From Saprospiraceae bacterium (GTDB lineage: Bacteria > Bacteroidota > Bacteroidia > Chitinophagales > Saprospiraceae): DNA of 64,000 nt. The number at the start of each line of letters is the position of its first letter. The stretch's first letter is position 1. Made by a program: the position numbers and the translations under genes. The DNA lies in the NCBI GenBank assembly GCA_041392805.1, contig JAWKLJ010000001.1, positions 5,268,501-5,332,500 on the forward strand. The letters run 5' to 3'. Positions 56,995-64,000 of this stretch are shown piece after piece. The notes under the pieces are model-generated. The model ran no database searches. It saw only the letters and a program-made list of their open reading frames with translations, and was not told where the DNA came from.

Positions 56995-58907
56995 TACAAA
57001 ACCCTAAACTTAATAGTGTGCTCAATATCCTTTAAGTCTTGCAATACCTCTGCACTGTATTTCTTGTCAATATCAGTGATAACATAACCAATTTGTTCAT
57101 TTGTTTTGAGGTATTGGCCGAGGATATTGATCTTGTGGCTGGCCAGTACGCTATTGATGTTGGCTAGCAATCCAGGTCGATTTTGGTGAATATGGATGAG
57201 TCGGTGGGCATTTTTCAATTTAGGCAGTTGGAGCCTGGGGAAGTTGAGACTTTGGGCCGTATTTCCGGTATTGATGTATTCGATGATTTTGCCAGGCACA
57301 AAAGAGGCCGTTTCTGTTTGCGCTTCTTCGGTTCTGCCACCGATAAAGGGTGTAAGGATAACGTTTTCAAATTGGCTAAGCTCGTTAACAAAATCTGCCT
57401 TTTCGGAGGAAGGAGGATCTGGAAAGGCATCAATAGCTACGCCAAGTAATTTGCCAGATTGGAGGTTTGCCACCAAGGTCTCCTGCTCTATAGCCTGTCC
57501 ATTGCTCAGGTTGATCAAAACACTATTCTGTTGCATCGCATTGAAAGCCAGGCGATCAAAAAAGCCTTCATTTTCTTGCCGATTATCCACATTGATAGAA
57601 ACGACATCTGATTTTCGGAGGAGGTCCTTCATGTTGTGGCATTTGACAGCCTTGCCAAGCGCTGGCTTTTCGACCAAGTCATAGTACAACACGTCCATGC
57701 CAATGGCTTCGGCCAAGATGGATAGCTGTTGTCCGGAATGCCCATAACCAATGATACCCAGTTTTTTACCTCTTATCTCAAAGCCGGCATGTCCGCTACG
57801 GTCCCACTGACCAGCTTTCATTCGTTGGTCATAGAAGGGGATTCGGCGCAATAGCATGATGATTTGACCAATGGCAAGTTCGACCACCGAGCGTGTGTTG
57901 GTATAAGGAGCATTAAAGACGATAACTCCTTTTTCGGCACAGGCCACCAAATCGACCTTGCTGATCCCATTACCAAATACACAGATAGCCATCAAGCGAT
58001 TGGCATGCTCCAACAAACTTCGGGTAATAGCCGTTTGAGGTAAAATGCCAAGAATAGATACTTTCTTTAGTTTTTTAGCCAATTCTTTTTGAGAATGCGC
58101 TTCCGTAAGCATTTTTACCTCATATCCCTCTCCTTCAAAAACAGCTTTAGCATCCTCATGGATATCATCTAGCAACAGCACCTGGATTCGGTTTTTTGGA
58201 TAGGAAAGTGCCCTTGGCATTTGGTTGATGTAGAGGAACTCATCAAAGGAGGGGGTGACATAATCGGCTTTATCCAGGATGTTTTCGCGAAGTACATTTT
58301 CGGTGAAAGCAAAAAACTGATGAGCAATTCCTGCTTCTACCATCTCGAAATCGGTATAAGCATCTCCGATGACCATGATTTTACCTTCCAAGCCCAACGC
58401 TTTCAAGGTACGCGATTTACCTTTGCTATGCGCCAGGTAATTGTCGCTATCAAATCCGGTTACCCAGCCCTCGTCATCATATAAAAAAGTATTGGCCAGG
58501 ACAAATTCTGGTGCTATATCATAAGCACTGACGATTGGATCAATAAAATCTTTGAATCCATTGGAGACGATATAAACACGGCCTTTGTTTTTCTTGAAAA
58601 AAGCTTTGTTGCGGGAAAAAGAAACAGAAACTTTCTTCTTCATCCGTTTAACCAACTTGTCCAGGTGACGCTGATGTACTTTTAATAAATTGAGCCGTCG
58701 GGTCAACGAATCATTAAATGTAATTTTGCCATCGACCCCAAGGGAGGTAATGGCTTTGATTTCTGTTACTACTTCCTCCTTATTGGCAGCACCTTTAAGT
58801 ACGATCTCTGCCAATTCCTCCAGCGCTTCTACTTGCATAAAAGTGCTATCGAAATCAATAATTACATAGCTATTTTGACCTTGAACAGTCTCCTCATCAA
58901 ATGACAT
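56991..58907 (-). CDS. HAD phosphatase fused to a D-3-phosphoglycerate dehydrogenase-like domain without catalytic triad
   Basis: 638 residues. Residues 14-220: HAD-IB phosphatase (SerB-like) with D18-x-D20-x-T22, Ser115, Lys164 and GDAYTD (181-186). Residues about 240-560: D-2-hydroxyacid dehydrogenase with the NAD motif GYGHSG (387-392) and Asp410. Residues about 566-638: ACT domain (RLIHIHQNRPGLLANINSVL). In E. coli SerA the active site is Arg240, Glu269 and His292; here the matching places read SNG (Asn469), FPDPP (Pro498) and TPFIGG (Phe521). Substrate residues are also altered: GIR of the N terminus is GIL (Leu289) and GTN is GIS (Ser316). NAD binding may remain, but dehydrogenation should not. 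A regulatory or structural role linked to serine synthesis is likely. The HAD part seems nearly intact. Confidence 0.88.
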   Translation of the reverse strand: MSFDEETVQGQNSYVIIDFDSTFMQVEALEELAEIVLKGAANKEEVVTEIKAITSLGVDGKITFNDSLTRRLNLLKVHQRHLDKLVKRMKKKVSVSFSRNKAFFKKNKGRVYIVSNGFKDFIDPIVSAYDIAPEFVLANTFLYDDEGWVTGFDSDNYLAHSKGKSRTLKALGLEGKIMVIGDAYTDFEMVEAGIAHQFFAFTENVLRENILDKADYVTPSFDEFLYINQMPRALSYPKNRIQVLLLDDIHEDAKAVFEGEGYEVKMLTEAHSQKELAKKLKKVSILGILPQTAITRSLLEHANRLMAICVFGNGISKVDLVACAEKGVIVFNAPYTNTRSVVELAIGQIIMLLRRIPFYDQRMKAGQWDRSGHAGFEIRGKKLGIIGYGHSGQQLSILAEAIGMDVLYYDLVEKPALGKAVKCHNMKDLLRKSDVVSINVDNRQENEGFFDRLAFNAMQQNSVLINLSNGQAIEQETLVANLQSGKLLGVAIDAFPDPPSSEKADFVNELSQFENVILTPFIGGRTEEAQTETASFVPGKIIEYINTGNTAQSLNFPRLQLPKLKNAHRLIHIHQNRPGLLANINSVLASHKINILGQYLKTNEQIGYVITDIDKKYSAEVLQDLKDIEHTIKFRVLY

Positions 58908-59086
58908 AAAAATAGGATTTGGTTTGTCGCTGCGAAAATGCAGAAATGTATTGGATTAAGGGTAACATTTTAACAATAAAGATGACATGCAAAAAAAAAC
59001 AAGCGTATATTAGAAGCTGGTTCAATTGCTCTTGACCTGAATTTGCACCTTTCTAAATATCTTTATGAAAAAGAAAGCAGTGAATC

Positions 59087-59112
59087 AAAAGCGACCTCCA
59101 AACATGCTCTTA
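59087..59112. repeat. Solitary end of the 164-bp palindromic element family
   Basis: AAAAGCGACCTCCAAACATG then CTCTTA matches the right end of the 48759-48922 element (AAAAGTGACCTCCAGACATG, CTCTAA) with three or four differences. No matching left end was found in the 230-bp gap, so it is a half element or a decayed copy. Confidence 0.6.
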
Positions 59113-59141
59113 CGCAGTTTAATTCTAAAAAATAAGAAACC

Positions 59142-60182
59142 ATGAGTTTGAATAGCACAATTTGGGATACTTTTGCGCTCCATTATGATAAAAGATTGAA
59201 TGGCACTACGGCAGGAGAAAGAACACAACCTATTCCCTTCAGCGAGATAGACAAAAACATTGGGTTACCTGGCGTTTATTACGACCATCCCAAGCTTCGT
59301 CCAGGCAATGGTCCACGTATCTTCTATCATGGACAAAAAACAAAAGATGTCATCGTGCTTACACATGGCTTCACCGATTCTCCTTTTTACATGCAGGAGG
59401 TAGCAGCCTGTTTCTTTCGGGAGGGATGTAACGTTTTGCTCCCGCTGTTGCCTGCACATGGCCTGAAGGATCCCTCCAAAGCCATACTGGAGCAAGATCT
59501 GGATATCAAATGGAGAGAAATGATCGATGCTTCTGTAGATGTAGCGCATTTATTAGGAGAGCGTGTTTCCATTGGTGGGTTTTCAACTGGAGGTGCCCTG
59601 AGCCTAAATAAGATCGTTCGCCATGGAGAGGATATTCAAGGTGGGTTGTTTTTATTCTCAGCCGCCTTATCATTAGGAAAAATACTGGATGTCATTGGTC
59701 ATTCAAAAGTAGTTGATTGGCTGGCGGGAGTATTTCTGGATCGAATGGCGATCGAAGGGGAAGGCCCAAATCCATATAAATATCCCGTCTTACCCAATGC
59801 TGTGGCTTCTGAAATTATTGAAATTATCCAAGAAAATAAGGAAAAAATAGCAGAAGTTGGCCCCCTTACACAAGCAGTATTCGCGGCTCATTCCTATCAT
59901 GATACTACGGCAGAGATTGAAGGTGTTATCGATTTTTTAGCCCAATATGTACCATCAGACAAGCAACTTTTTTACCCTATTCATGATAAAGTAACCCACT
60001 CTTCCTTGCCCCTACGCAACAGCATTACCCTCAACCTGGACCTAATCGGACAACATGAAAAAGATCCCGAAAAAATAAAAAAAGAACAGCAAGAATGGAT
60101 TAATAATGTCGCTGCCAACCCACATTTTGACGACATGATGAGCCAGGCCATCGGTTTTTTCAGGGAAAAGGTGTGTAAATAA
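59142..60182 (+). CDS. Alpha/beta hydrolase
   Basis: 346 residues without a signal peptide. The hydrolase core begins at about residue 65 with DVIVLTHGFTDSPFYMQEVA (oxyanion HGF), has LPLLPAHGLKDP, and the nucleophile elbow GGFSTGGALSL (Ser in G-x-S-x-G). The catalytic His is likely in HDKVTHSSLPL near residue 290. An N-terminal 60-residue part (LNSTIWDTFALHYDKRLNGTTAGERT) precedes the fold. It may be an esterase or lipase of the cytoplasm; the substrate is unknown. The half repeat upstream and the 84-bp repeat downstream flank this single gene. Confidence 0.88.
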   Translation: MSLNSTIWDTFALHYDKRLNGTTAGERTQPIPFSEIDKNIGLPGVYYDHPKLRPGNGPRIFYHGQKTKDVIVLTHGFTDSPFYMQEVAACFFREGCNVLLPLLPAHGLKDPSKAILEQDLDIKWREMIDASVDVAHLLGERVSIGGFSTGGALSLNKIVRHGEDIQGGLFLFSAALSLGKILDVIGHSKVVDWLAGVFLDRMAIEGEGPNPYKYPVLPNAVASEIIEIIQENKEKIAEVGPLTQAVFAAHSYHDTTAEIEGVIDFLAQYVPSDKQLFYPIHDKVTHSSLPLRNSITLNLDLIGQHEKDPEKIKKEQQEWINNVAANPHFDDMMSQAIGFFREKVCK

Positions 60183-60226
60183 ACGTGAGGTTGCGATGAA
60201 GGAGTCCGCCATTAGCAGATTCGGCG

Positions 60227-60310
60227 TTAAAAAACAGTCTGAAACGAAGAGCCCGCACAAAAAACTGTTTGAGCTTCGAAGCAACCAGGCTCAGCTATAA
60301 ATAATTGACA
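60227..60310. repeat. Dispersed 84-bp repeat, copy B
   Basis: Starts TTAAAAAACAGTCTGAAACG and ends CTATAAATAATTGACA, matching copy A at 51249-51331 at about 90 percent by eye. It lies 45 bp after the alpha/beta hydrolase stop. See copy A for internal inverted repeats. Confidence 0.82.
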
Positions 60311-60700
60311 ATCAACAATATTTAGGTGATCACCCAAACCCAATGGCGAGTTTCTTTTTGTGCAACGAAGTGGAAGACTGTTTTAGCCGAAGATGCGTCA
60401 GGCGGCGGTTTTGGCTCCACCTTTTCCCGCGAAAAGGTGGAAAAGCAAACTTTACAGCCAAGCATCCTGGTAAAACCCTGTCGCCCAAGCCTATAAAAGA
60501 CCACAAGGACGCAAACCTGATGTTAAATAAAGCAGCAGAAATAAATAGGCCTGACTGCTCGTCCAATTGTATACTAGCAGGAGTTCGTACCAAGCGGGCT
60601 AGGTATGGCGGCAGCAGGTAATCCCCACCATTAATGGTTCCTCAGGAATCTCTAAGCCTTTTATAAGGCCTCTAAGCAGTTGAGTCCGTGTATCCCATAC
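60311..60700. other. Non-coding stretch with a perfect hairpin
   Basis: About 390 bp. TCCACCTTTT-CCCGCG-AAAAGGTGGA (60416-60441) is a perfect 10-bp hairpin. Overlapping open frames on both strands (60322-60621) have no protein-like features; such both-strand openness is usual for structured repeats, so I read the interval as repeat-derived spacer, not genes. Confidence 0.5.
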
Positions 60701-60708
60701 TATATTTG
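60701..60708 (+). promoter_or_regulatory. -7 box TATATTTG before the ankyrin protein gene
   Basis: TATATTTG fits TAnnTTTG; a TTG at 60680-60682 stands 18 bp upstream, slightly closer than the usual 19-21 bp. Transcription would start about 60715, giving a 14-nt leader before ATG 60729. Confidence 0.55.
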
Positions 60709-60728
60709 GGACATAAAATACGGATAAA

Positions 60729-62168
60729 ATGAATCAAAAATCAAGACGCACATTTATCAAGTTGGCTGCCTCTGGAACCGCATTGGCATGTACGCCTTTT
60801 ATGCTTCGGGGAGCTCCAACCAGGGCAGGATTGCCAACTTCTAAATTGAAGAAGTTCCTTGTTGCATGCGAAAGCGGGGCCATAGAGACGGTCAAGCAAT
60901 TATTGAGTAAACAACCTTCCTTGATTAATGCAAAGGATGAAAAGGGCCGTACTGGTTTTGCCTTGGCCTTGTTGGCAGGTCACAAGGATGTGGGCGAATT
61001 CTTGAAAACATCCGGCTACCAGAGGGATCTCCACGAAACCGTCCTGGACCTGGATTGGAAACATTTTGACGAACTCCTTGGCGAAGAATCAGCGGATACC
61101 ATCAAAAAAATTAATGCAGACCATCCCGTGGGTGGAAATACGATGTGGGCTGCTGCCGCTGGCGGGGCGGGAGCTGATATCTGGCGTGTTTATGGAAAAT
61201 GTGGCGACCCCAATGCCAATGCCCGAAAGAAAGCGGGATCGACACCCTTGCAAAAAGCTTTGCGGTACCCTGATTTAGCTATTGCAGAAATGACCTCTGC
61301 GTCCCTCTTGTCCAACGATACCCATCCTAATACCCTGCTCAATGCGGATTTACCTCCACTGCATATTGCAGCAGAACGCGGAAGTTTTACCTTAGTGGAA
61401 ATGCTCATTCGCCTTGGTGCGGAGGTAGACCAGAAAGACCAGCAGGGCAGACACGCGGCCCAGGTGGCTGCACACTTCGGCCATCAGTCGGTCTTCGAAT
61501 TATTGACTCATCATCAACAAATTCCGCGTACTTGCCGGACTTCGCGCATGGCTTATGACAGGGATGGCAAACCATACCAGGCACCGGATGTCAGTGATAT
61601 TCCATGGTACCTCCGAAGCCGCCTTGTCGGAAATGCCCATGGGAATTTGGCGTATGTGCAAAAAGCTGTCGAGGCTGATCCGCGCATGGCCCATAGCATC
61701 GCCACGACCAATGAAATCTGTGTCGAGGCTTGCGCCCACATTGGCAGGAAAAACATCGTCGATTATTTGCTCCAACAGGGGGCACCCTATTCTTTGCCCA
61801 CAGCGGTTATGCTCGGTGATTATACCAGCGTAAAACGATTACTGAACGAAGACCCCCGCCGTATCGAGGAACGTGGCGCGCATGATTTTGGCCTGCTTTG
61901 GTATCCTGTTATAGGCAAATGTGAACTGGATATGACCCAATTGTTATTAGATCGGGGTGCCAAGGTAGAACAACAGCATTTCTTGGGTACCACAGCTTTG
62001 CATTGGGCCTGCATGCGCGGTCCAATTGAGCTCGTTGAATTGCTGGTCGAAAATGGTGCTGATGTGAACCGCGTTGGACGCAAATTTAAAGCAGAAGGAG
62101 AGACGCCGCTACAATCAACACAGGATGAAAAAATAGCTGACTATTTGCGCAGTAAGGGCGCAAAATAG
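60729..62168 (+). CDS. Tat-exported ankyrin-repeat protein
   Basis: 479 residues. The twin-arginine signal SRRTFIKLAASGTALACTPF is clear (R-R-x-F-x-K), so the protein should be folded before export. Ankyrin repeats: FLVACESGAIETVKQLL, GRTGFALALLAGHKDVGEFL, LPPLHIAAERGSFTLVEMLIRLGAEVDQ, GRHAAQVAAHFGHQSVFELL, and at the end TALHWACMRGPIELVELLVENGADVN. The centre (residues about 255-400) has weaker repeats with several Cys and His. It would bind other proteins in the periplasm or outer envelope. Ankyrin proteins with a Tat signal are unusual. It sits before a CadC-like regulator gene. Confidence 0.9.
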   Translation: MNQKSRRTFIKLAASGTALACTPFMLRGAPTRAGLPTSKLKKFLVACESGAIETVKQLLSKQPSLINAKDEKGRTGFALALLAGHKDVGEFLKTSGYQRDLHETVLDLDWKHFDELLGEESADTIKKINADHPVGGNTMWAAAAGGAGADIWRVYGKCGDPNANARKKAGSTPLQKALRYPDLAIAEMTSASLLSNDTHPNTLLNADLPPLHIAAERGSFTLVEMLIRLGAEVDQKDQQGRHAAQVAAHFGHQSVFELLTHHQQIPRTCRTSRMAYDRDGKPYQAPDVSDIPWYLRSRLVGNAHGNLAYVQKAVEADPRMAHSIATTNEICVEACAHIGRKNIVDYLLQQGAPYSLPTAVMLGDYTSVKRLLNEDPRRIEERGAHDFGLLWYPVIGKCELDMTQLLLDRGAKVEQQHFLGTTALHWACMRGPIELVELLVENGADVNRVGRKFKAEGETPLQSTQDEKIADYLRSKGAK

Positions 62169-62251
62169 ACGTAGAAATTTTTGGTCAAAAGACACAACAA
62201 AGGTACCTAGAATAGAAAGGCCAACTGGAGAATTTTGGGTATATTTGGGCA

Positions 62252-63094
62252 ATGGAGACGCCAATACGATTTAACGGATATCTTTTCCATAGCGAAATAG
62301 GGGAATTGATCCGCCAGGATGCAGCCGGTCAGGAAATCGTGGCTCGGCTTCCTCCGCAACCCAGTAAACTGCTCAAACTATTGCTTGAAAATTATCCAGA
62401 AGTTGTGAGCCAGGAGCAAATTCAGCAATCAATTTGGCCGGAGGTGAAGGTGGATTATGAAGGAAGCATTCACTTCTGTATTCGTCAGATTCGTGCGGCT
62501 TTGAATGATAGTGCCACTGATCCAACGTATATAGAAACCGTGCCACGACGGGGGTATCGCTGGATAGCGGCCATTGATGCGCCGGACGCCCTTCCTAAAC
62601 GATCTCCGTTTACTAAAAAAACGGTCAAAGGACTTAGTGCCCTGGCCTTCCTTTTCATTTTGGGCTATTTCTTTTTCTCCTGGTTAAATGGTAAAACGGA
62701 TGTATCCAATGCACCTGAAAAGTTGCGTATTGCTATTATGCCCTTTCAGCCTAAGGAAGCAACAAATACTTTTACAGGAAATGACATTGCGCTCCAATTG
62801 GTCGATGTTTTAACAAATCAATACCAAACGGCATGTGAAATCATCGGGCCGACCACGACCATTAATTACGAACAGTCGCAAATTCCAGCATTTATAAAAC
62901 GTTTTCACATCGACTGCTTAATCAATGGTCGGTTTTCGCAGGTGGGCGATACCAGCCGCCTACTCGCAGAGGTCATTCGTGCAAAGGATGGTGCACATGT
63001 TTGGGTTCAGTATTTTGATGCTGCTGTTGCCCAAGACTCCATCGTTGCATTAATAAAGGAAGGAGTCATTGGCGCATTTTTGGAGCAACGTTAA
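62252..63094 (+). CDS. CadC-like membrane-bound winged-helix regulator
   Basis: 280 residues. Residues 1-105 are a Trans_reg_C winged helix (LLKLLLENYPEVVSQEQIQQSIWPEV, HFCIRQIRAALND, YIETVPRRGYRWIAAI); a single TM follows (LSALAFLFILGYFFFSWL); residues about 150-280 form a periplasmic FlgO-like sensor domain (RIAIMPFQPKEATNTFTGNDIALQLVDVLTNQY, GRFSQVGDTSRLLAEVIRA). It should sense an envelope signal and control nearby genes, perhaps the ankyrin protein or the sulfatase gene. A TATATTTG at 62240-62247 is 4 bp before the ATG, so the mRNA might be leaderless. Its stop overlaps the sulfatase stop by TTAA. Confidence 0.9.
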   Translation: METPIRFNGYLFHSEIGELIRQDAAGQEIVARLPPQPSKLLKLLLENYPEVVSQEQIQQSIWPEVKVDYEGSIHFCIRQIRAALNDSATDPTYIETVPRRGYRWIAAIDAPDALPKRSPFTKKTVKGLSALAFLFILGYFFFSWLNGKTDVSNAPEKLRIAIMPFQPKEATNTFTGNDIALQLVDVLTNQYQTACEIIGPTTTINYEQSQIPAFIKRFHIDCLINGRFSQVGDTSRLLAEVIRAKDGAHVWVQYFDAAVAQDSIVALIKEGVIGAFLEQR

Positions 63095-64000
63095 AGCTCG
63101 CCTATTTTTCGATTACCGCCTCCTGATTCCATATCCTGATTAAGATCCCCCAGCTCTTTTCGTGCTTTAGCCGCTACTGCTTGCAGCTTTTCTACTATTT
63201 CTGGGTAAAGTTCTATGACATTGTATTCCTCCCCGGGATCACGCATGAGGTTATACAATTCCAATGACTCGACGGTTGTTTTTATCCTTTTTCCACCTTC
63301 CCCATCATTACCCGGTAGCGTATGATAAGACTGGAAGTCGTGGGGAAATACCAATTTCCAATTGCCGCTGCGCACGGCATTGAGGTTATTCTTTCCATAA
63401 TAATAATAGAGTTCCGTTCTAGGGTTGGCTGTAAAATTACCCTTCCAGAGTTCCGTAACACTAAGCCCATCAATAGGATGTTCGGGTAGTTCGGCCCCTA
63501 CAATTTCGGCGACGCTCGCGAAAATATCAATGGTACAAGTCAATTTATTGCAAACCGTACCTTCGGGCGTTTTACCAGGCCATTTTACGATGAAAGGCAC
63601 CCGCTGCCCGCCTTCCCAACTGGTCGTTTTTCCTTCGCGCAAACCGCCGGAGGAGCCAGCGTGGTTGCCGTAATTGAGCCAGGGGCCATTGTCTGTGGTA
63701 AAGATGAAAAGGGTATTGTCTTCAAGCCCTAACGCTTCCAAGGTTTGCATGATTTGACCGACCGACCAGTCAATTTCCATGATCACATCACCATACTTGC
63801 CTTGCTCACTTTTACCGCTGAATTTATCAGATACGCCCAGGGGCACATGAGGCATAGAGTGGGGGACATAGAGAAAAAAAGGATTTTCACTATTCCGTTT
63901 GATGAAATCGACGGCCTTTTCTGTATAGAGGGTGGTGAGGCTGTCTTGTCCGGCATAGGTTTTTATTTCCTTAATGGTTTTATTTCCCTCGATCAAAGGG
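63091..64000 (-). CDS. Arylsulfatase, N terminus outside the window
   Basis: The C-terminal 303 codons of a sulfatase; the frame stays open to the window end, so the active-site formylglycine motif (C/S-x-P-x-R) is not visible. Seen here are the metal and substrate parts of the fold: FFLYVPHSMPHVPLG, YGDVIMEIDWSVGQIMQTLEALGLEDNTLFIFTTDNGPWL in pieces (TDNGP is the second metal motif), GGLREGKTTSWEGGQRVPFIVKWPGK, and the C-terminal subdomain SGNWKLVFPHDF and LYNLMRDPGEEYNVIE. Probably periplasmic and used on sulfated glycans. It is convergent with the CadC-like gene, with a 4-bp stop overlap. Confidence 0.93.
   Translation of the reverse strand, partial: PLIEGNKTIKEIKTYAGQDSLTTLYTEKAVDFIKRNSENPFFLYVPHSMPHVPLGVSDKFSGKSEQGKYGDVIMEIDWSVGQIMQTLEALGLEDNTLFIFTTDNGPWLNYGNHAGSSGGLREGKTTSWEGGQRVPFIVKWPGKTPEGTVCNKLTCTIDIFASVAEIVGAELPEHPIDGLSVTELWKGNFTANPRTELYYYYGKNNLNAVRSGNWKLVFPHDFQSYHTLPGNDGEGGKRIKTTVESLELYNLMRDPGEEYNVIELYPEIVEKLQAVAAKARKELGDLNQDMESGGGNRKIGEL

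Noticed and set aside
60322..60621. Overlapping frames of 60-92 codons on both strands
   Set aside because: Openness in several frames around a perfect hairpin and next to a dispersed repeat points to spacer DNA; no protein-like features.
1..64000. tRNA or rRNA genes
   Set aside because: No cloverleaf-like segments with the usual GGTTCRANTCC arm or rRNA landmarks were noticed; a tRNAscan run would settle this.

Overview
The window looks like chromosomal DNA of a Bacteroidota bacterium, most likely from the Saprospiraceae or a close relative. The signs are a type IX secretion plug protein (DUF5103), a T9SS C-terminal sorting domain, DUF5916, DUF5723, DUF2911 and DUF1080 proteins, TonB-type outer-membrane barrels, a HAD-SerA fusion, GG-leader Bacteroidetes RiPP precursors, and promoters of the TTTG-N20-TAnnTTTG type. 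No rRNA, tRNA or CRISPR array was seen. Taxonomy is inferred from gene content only.

Layout. 1-13.5 kb: ordinary accessory and housekeeping genes (serine hydrolase cut by the window edge, DUF1080 protein, DUF5916 protein, TfoX-like protein, FtsX-type permease, DUF2911 protein, EamA exporter, PAS histidine kinase, glycosyltransferase, YWTD propeller protein). 13.6-30.9 kb: a long leftward run centred on a class I lanthipeptide locus. In transcription order it has two lipoproteins and a small secreted protein, two unknown proteins, three GG-leader precursor peptides plus a decayed fourth, an outer-membrane barrel receptor, a LanC homologue without its zinc ligands, an intact LanC cyclase, a luciferase-like flavin oxidoreductase, a full-length LanB dehydratase, a C39-peptidase ABC exporter, a short one-pass membrane protein and a two-gene membrane module. 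31.5-34.6 kb: two tandem paralogous helical proteins of unknown function. 34.9-48.8 kb: DNA glycosylase, T9SS plug protein, TolC plus adaptor, a repeat-rich spacer, a GNAT enzyme, DUF5723 protein, DgkA, a lamin-tail protein, Asd and a coiled-coil protein. 49-51.3 kb: a wrecked type I restriction locus (hsdS and hsdR remnants) holding an intact AAA/DUF4143 ATPase. 51.3-64 kb: YCF48-like lipoprotein, amidohydrolase, sialidase-like protein, SLC13 transporter, a HAD-SerA fusion whose dehydrogenase has lost its catalytic triad, an alpha/beta hydrolase, a Tat-exported ankyrin protein, a CadC-like regulator and a sulfatase cut by the window end.

How the genes fit together. In the lanthipeptide locus LanB should dehydrate Ser/Thr of the precursor cores, LanC should close thioether rings onto the Cys of a shared C-terminal Cys-Cys-Lys-(Lys/Arg)-Ser-Cys motif, the flavin enzyme may tailor the product, and the C39 exporter should cut after Gly-Gly and export it. 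The zinc-less LanC homologue and the outer-membrane barrel are the least expected parts. Intergenic DNA is rich in large imperfect palindromes (about 123-185 bp), an 84-bp dispersed repeat, a hexamer array and a 210-bp tandem duplication carrying the 3' end of a neighbouring gene.
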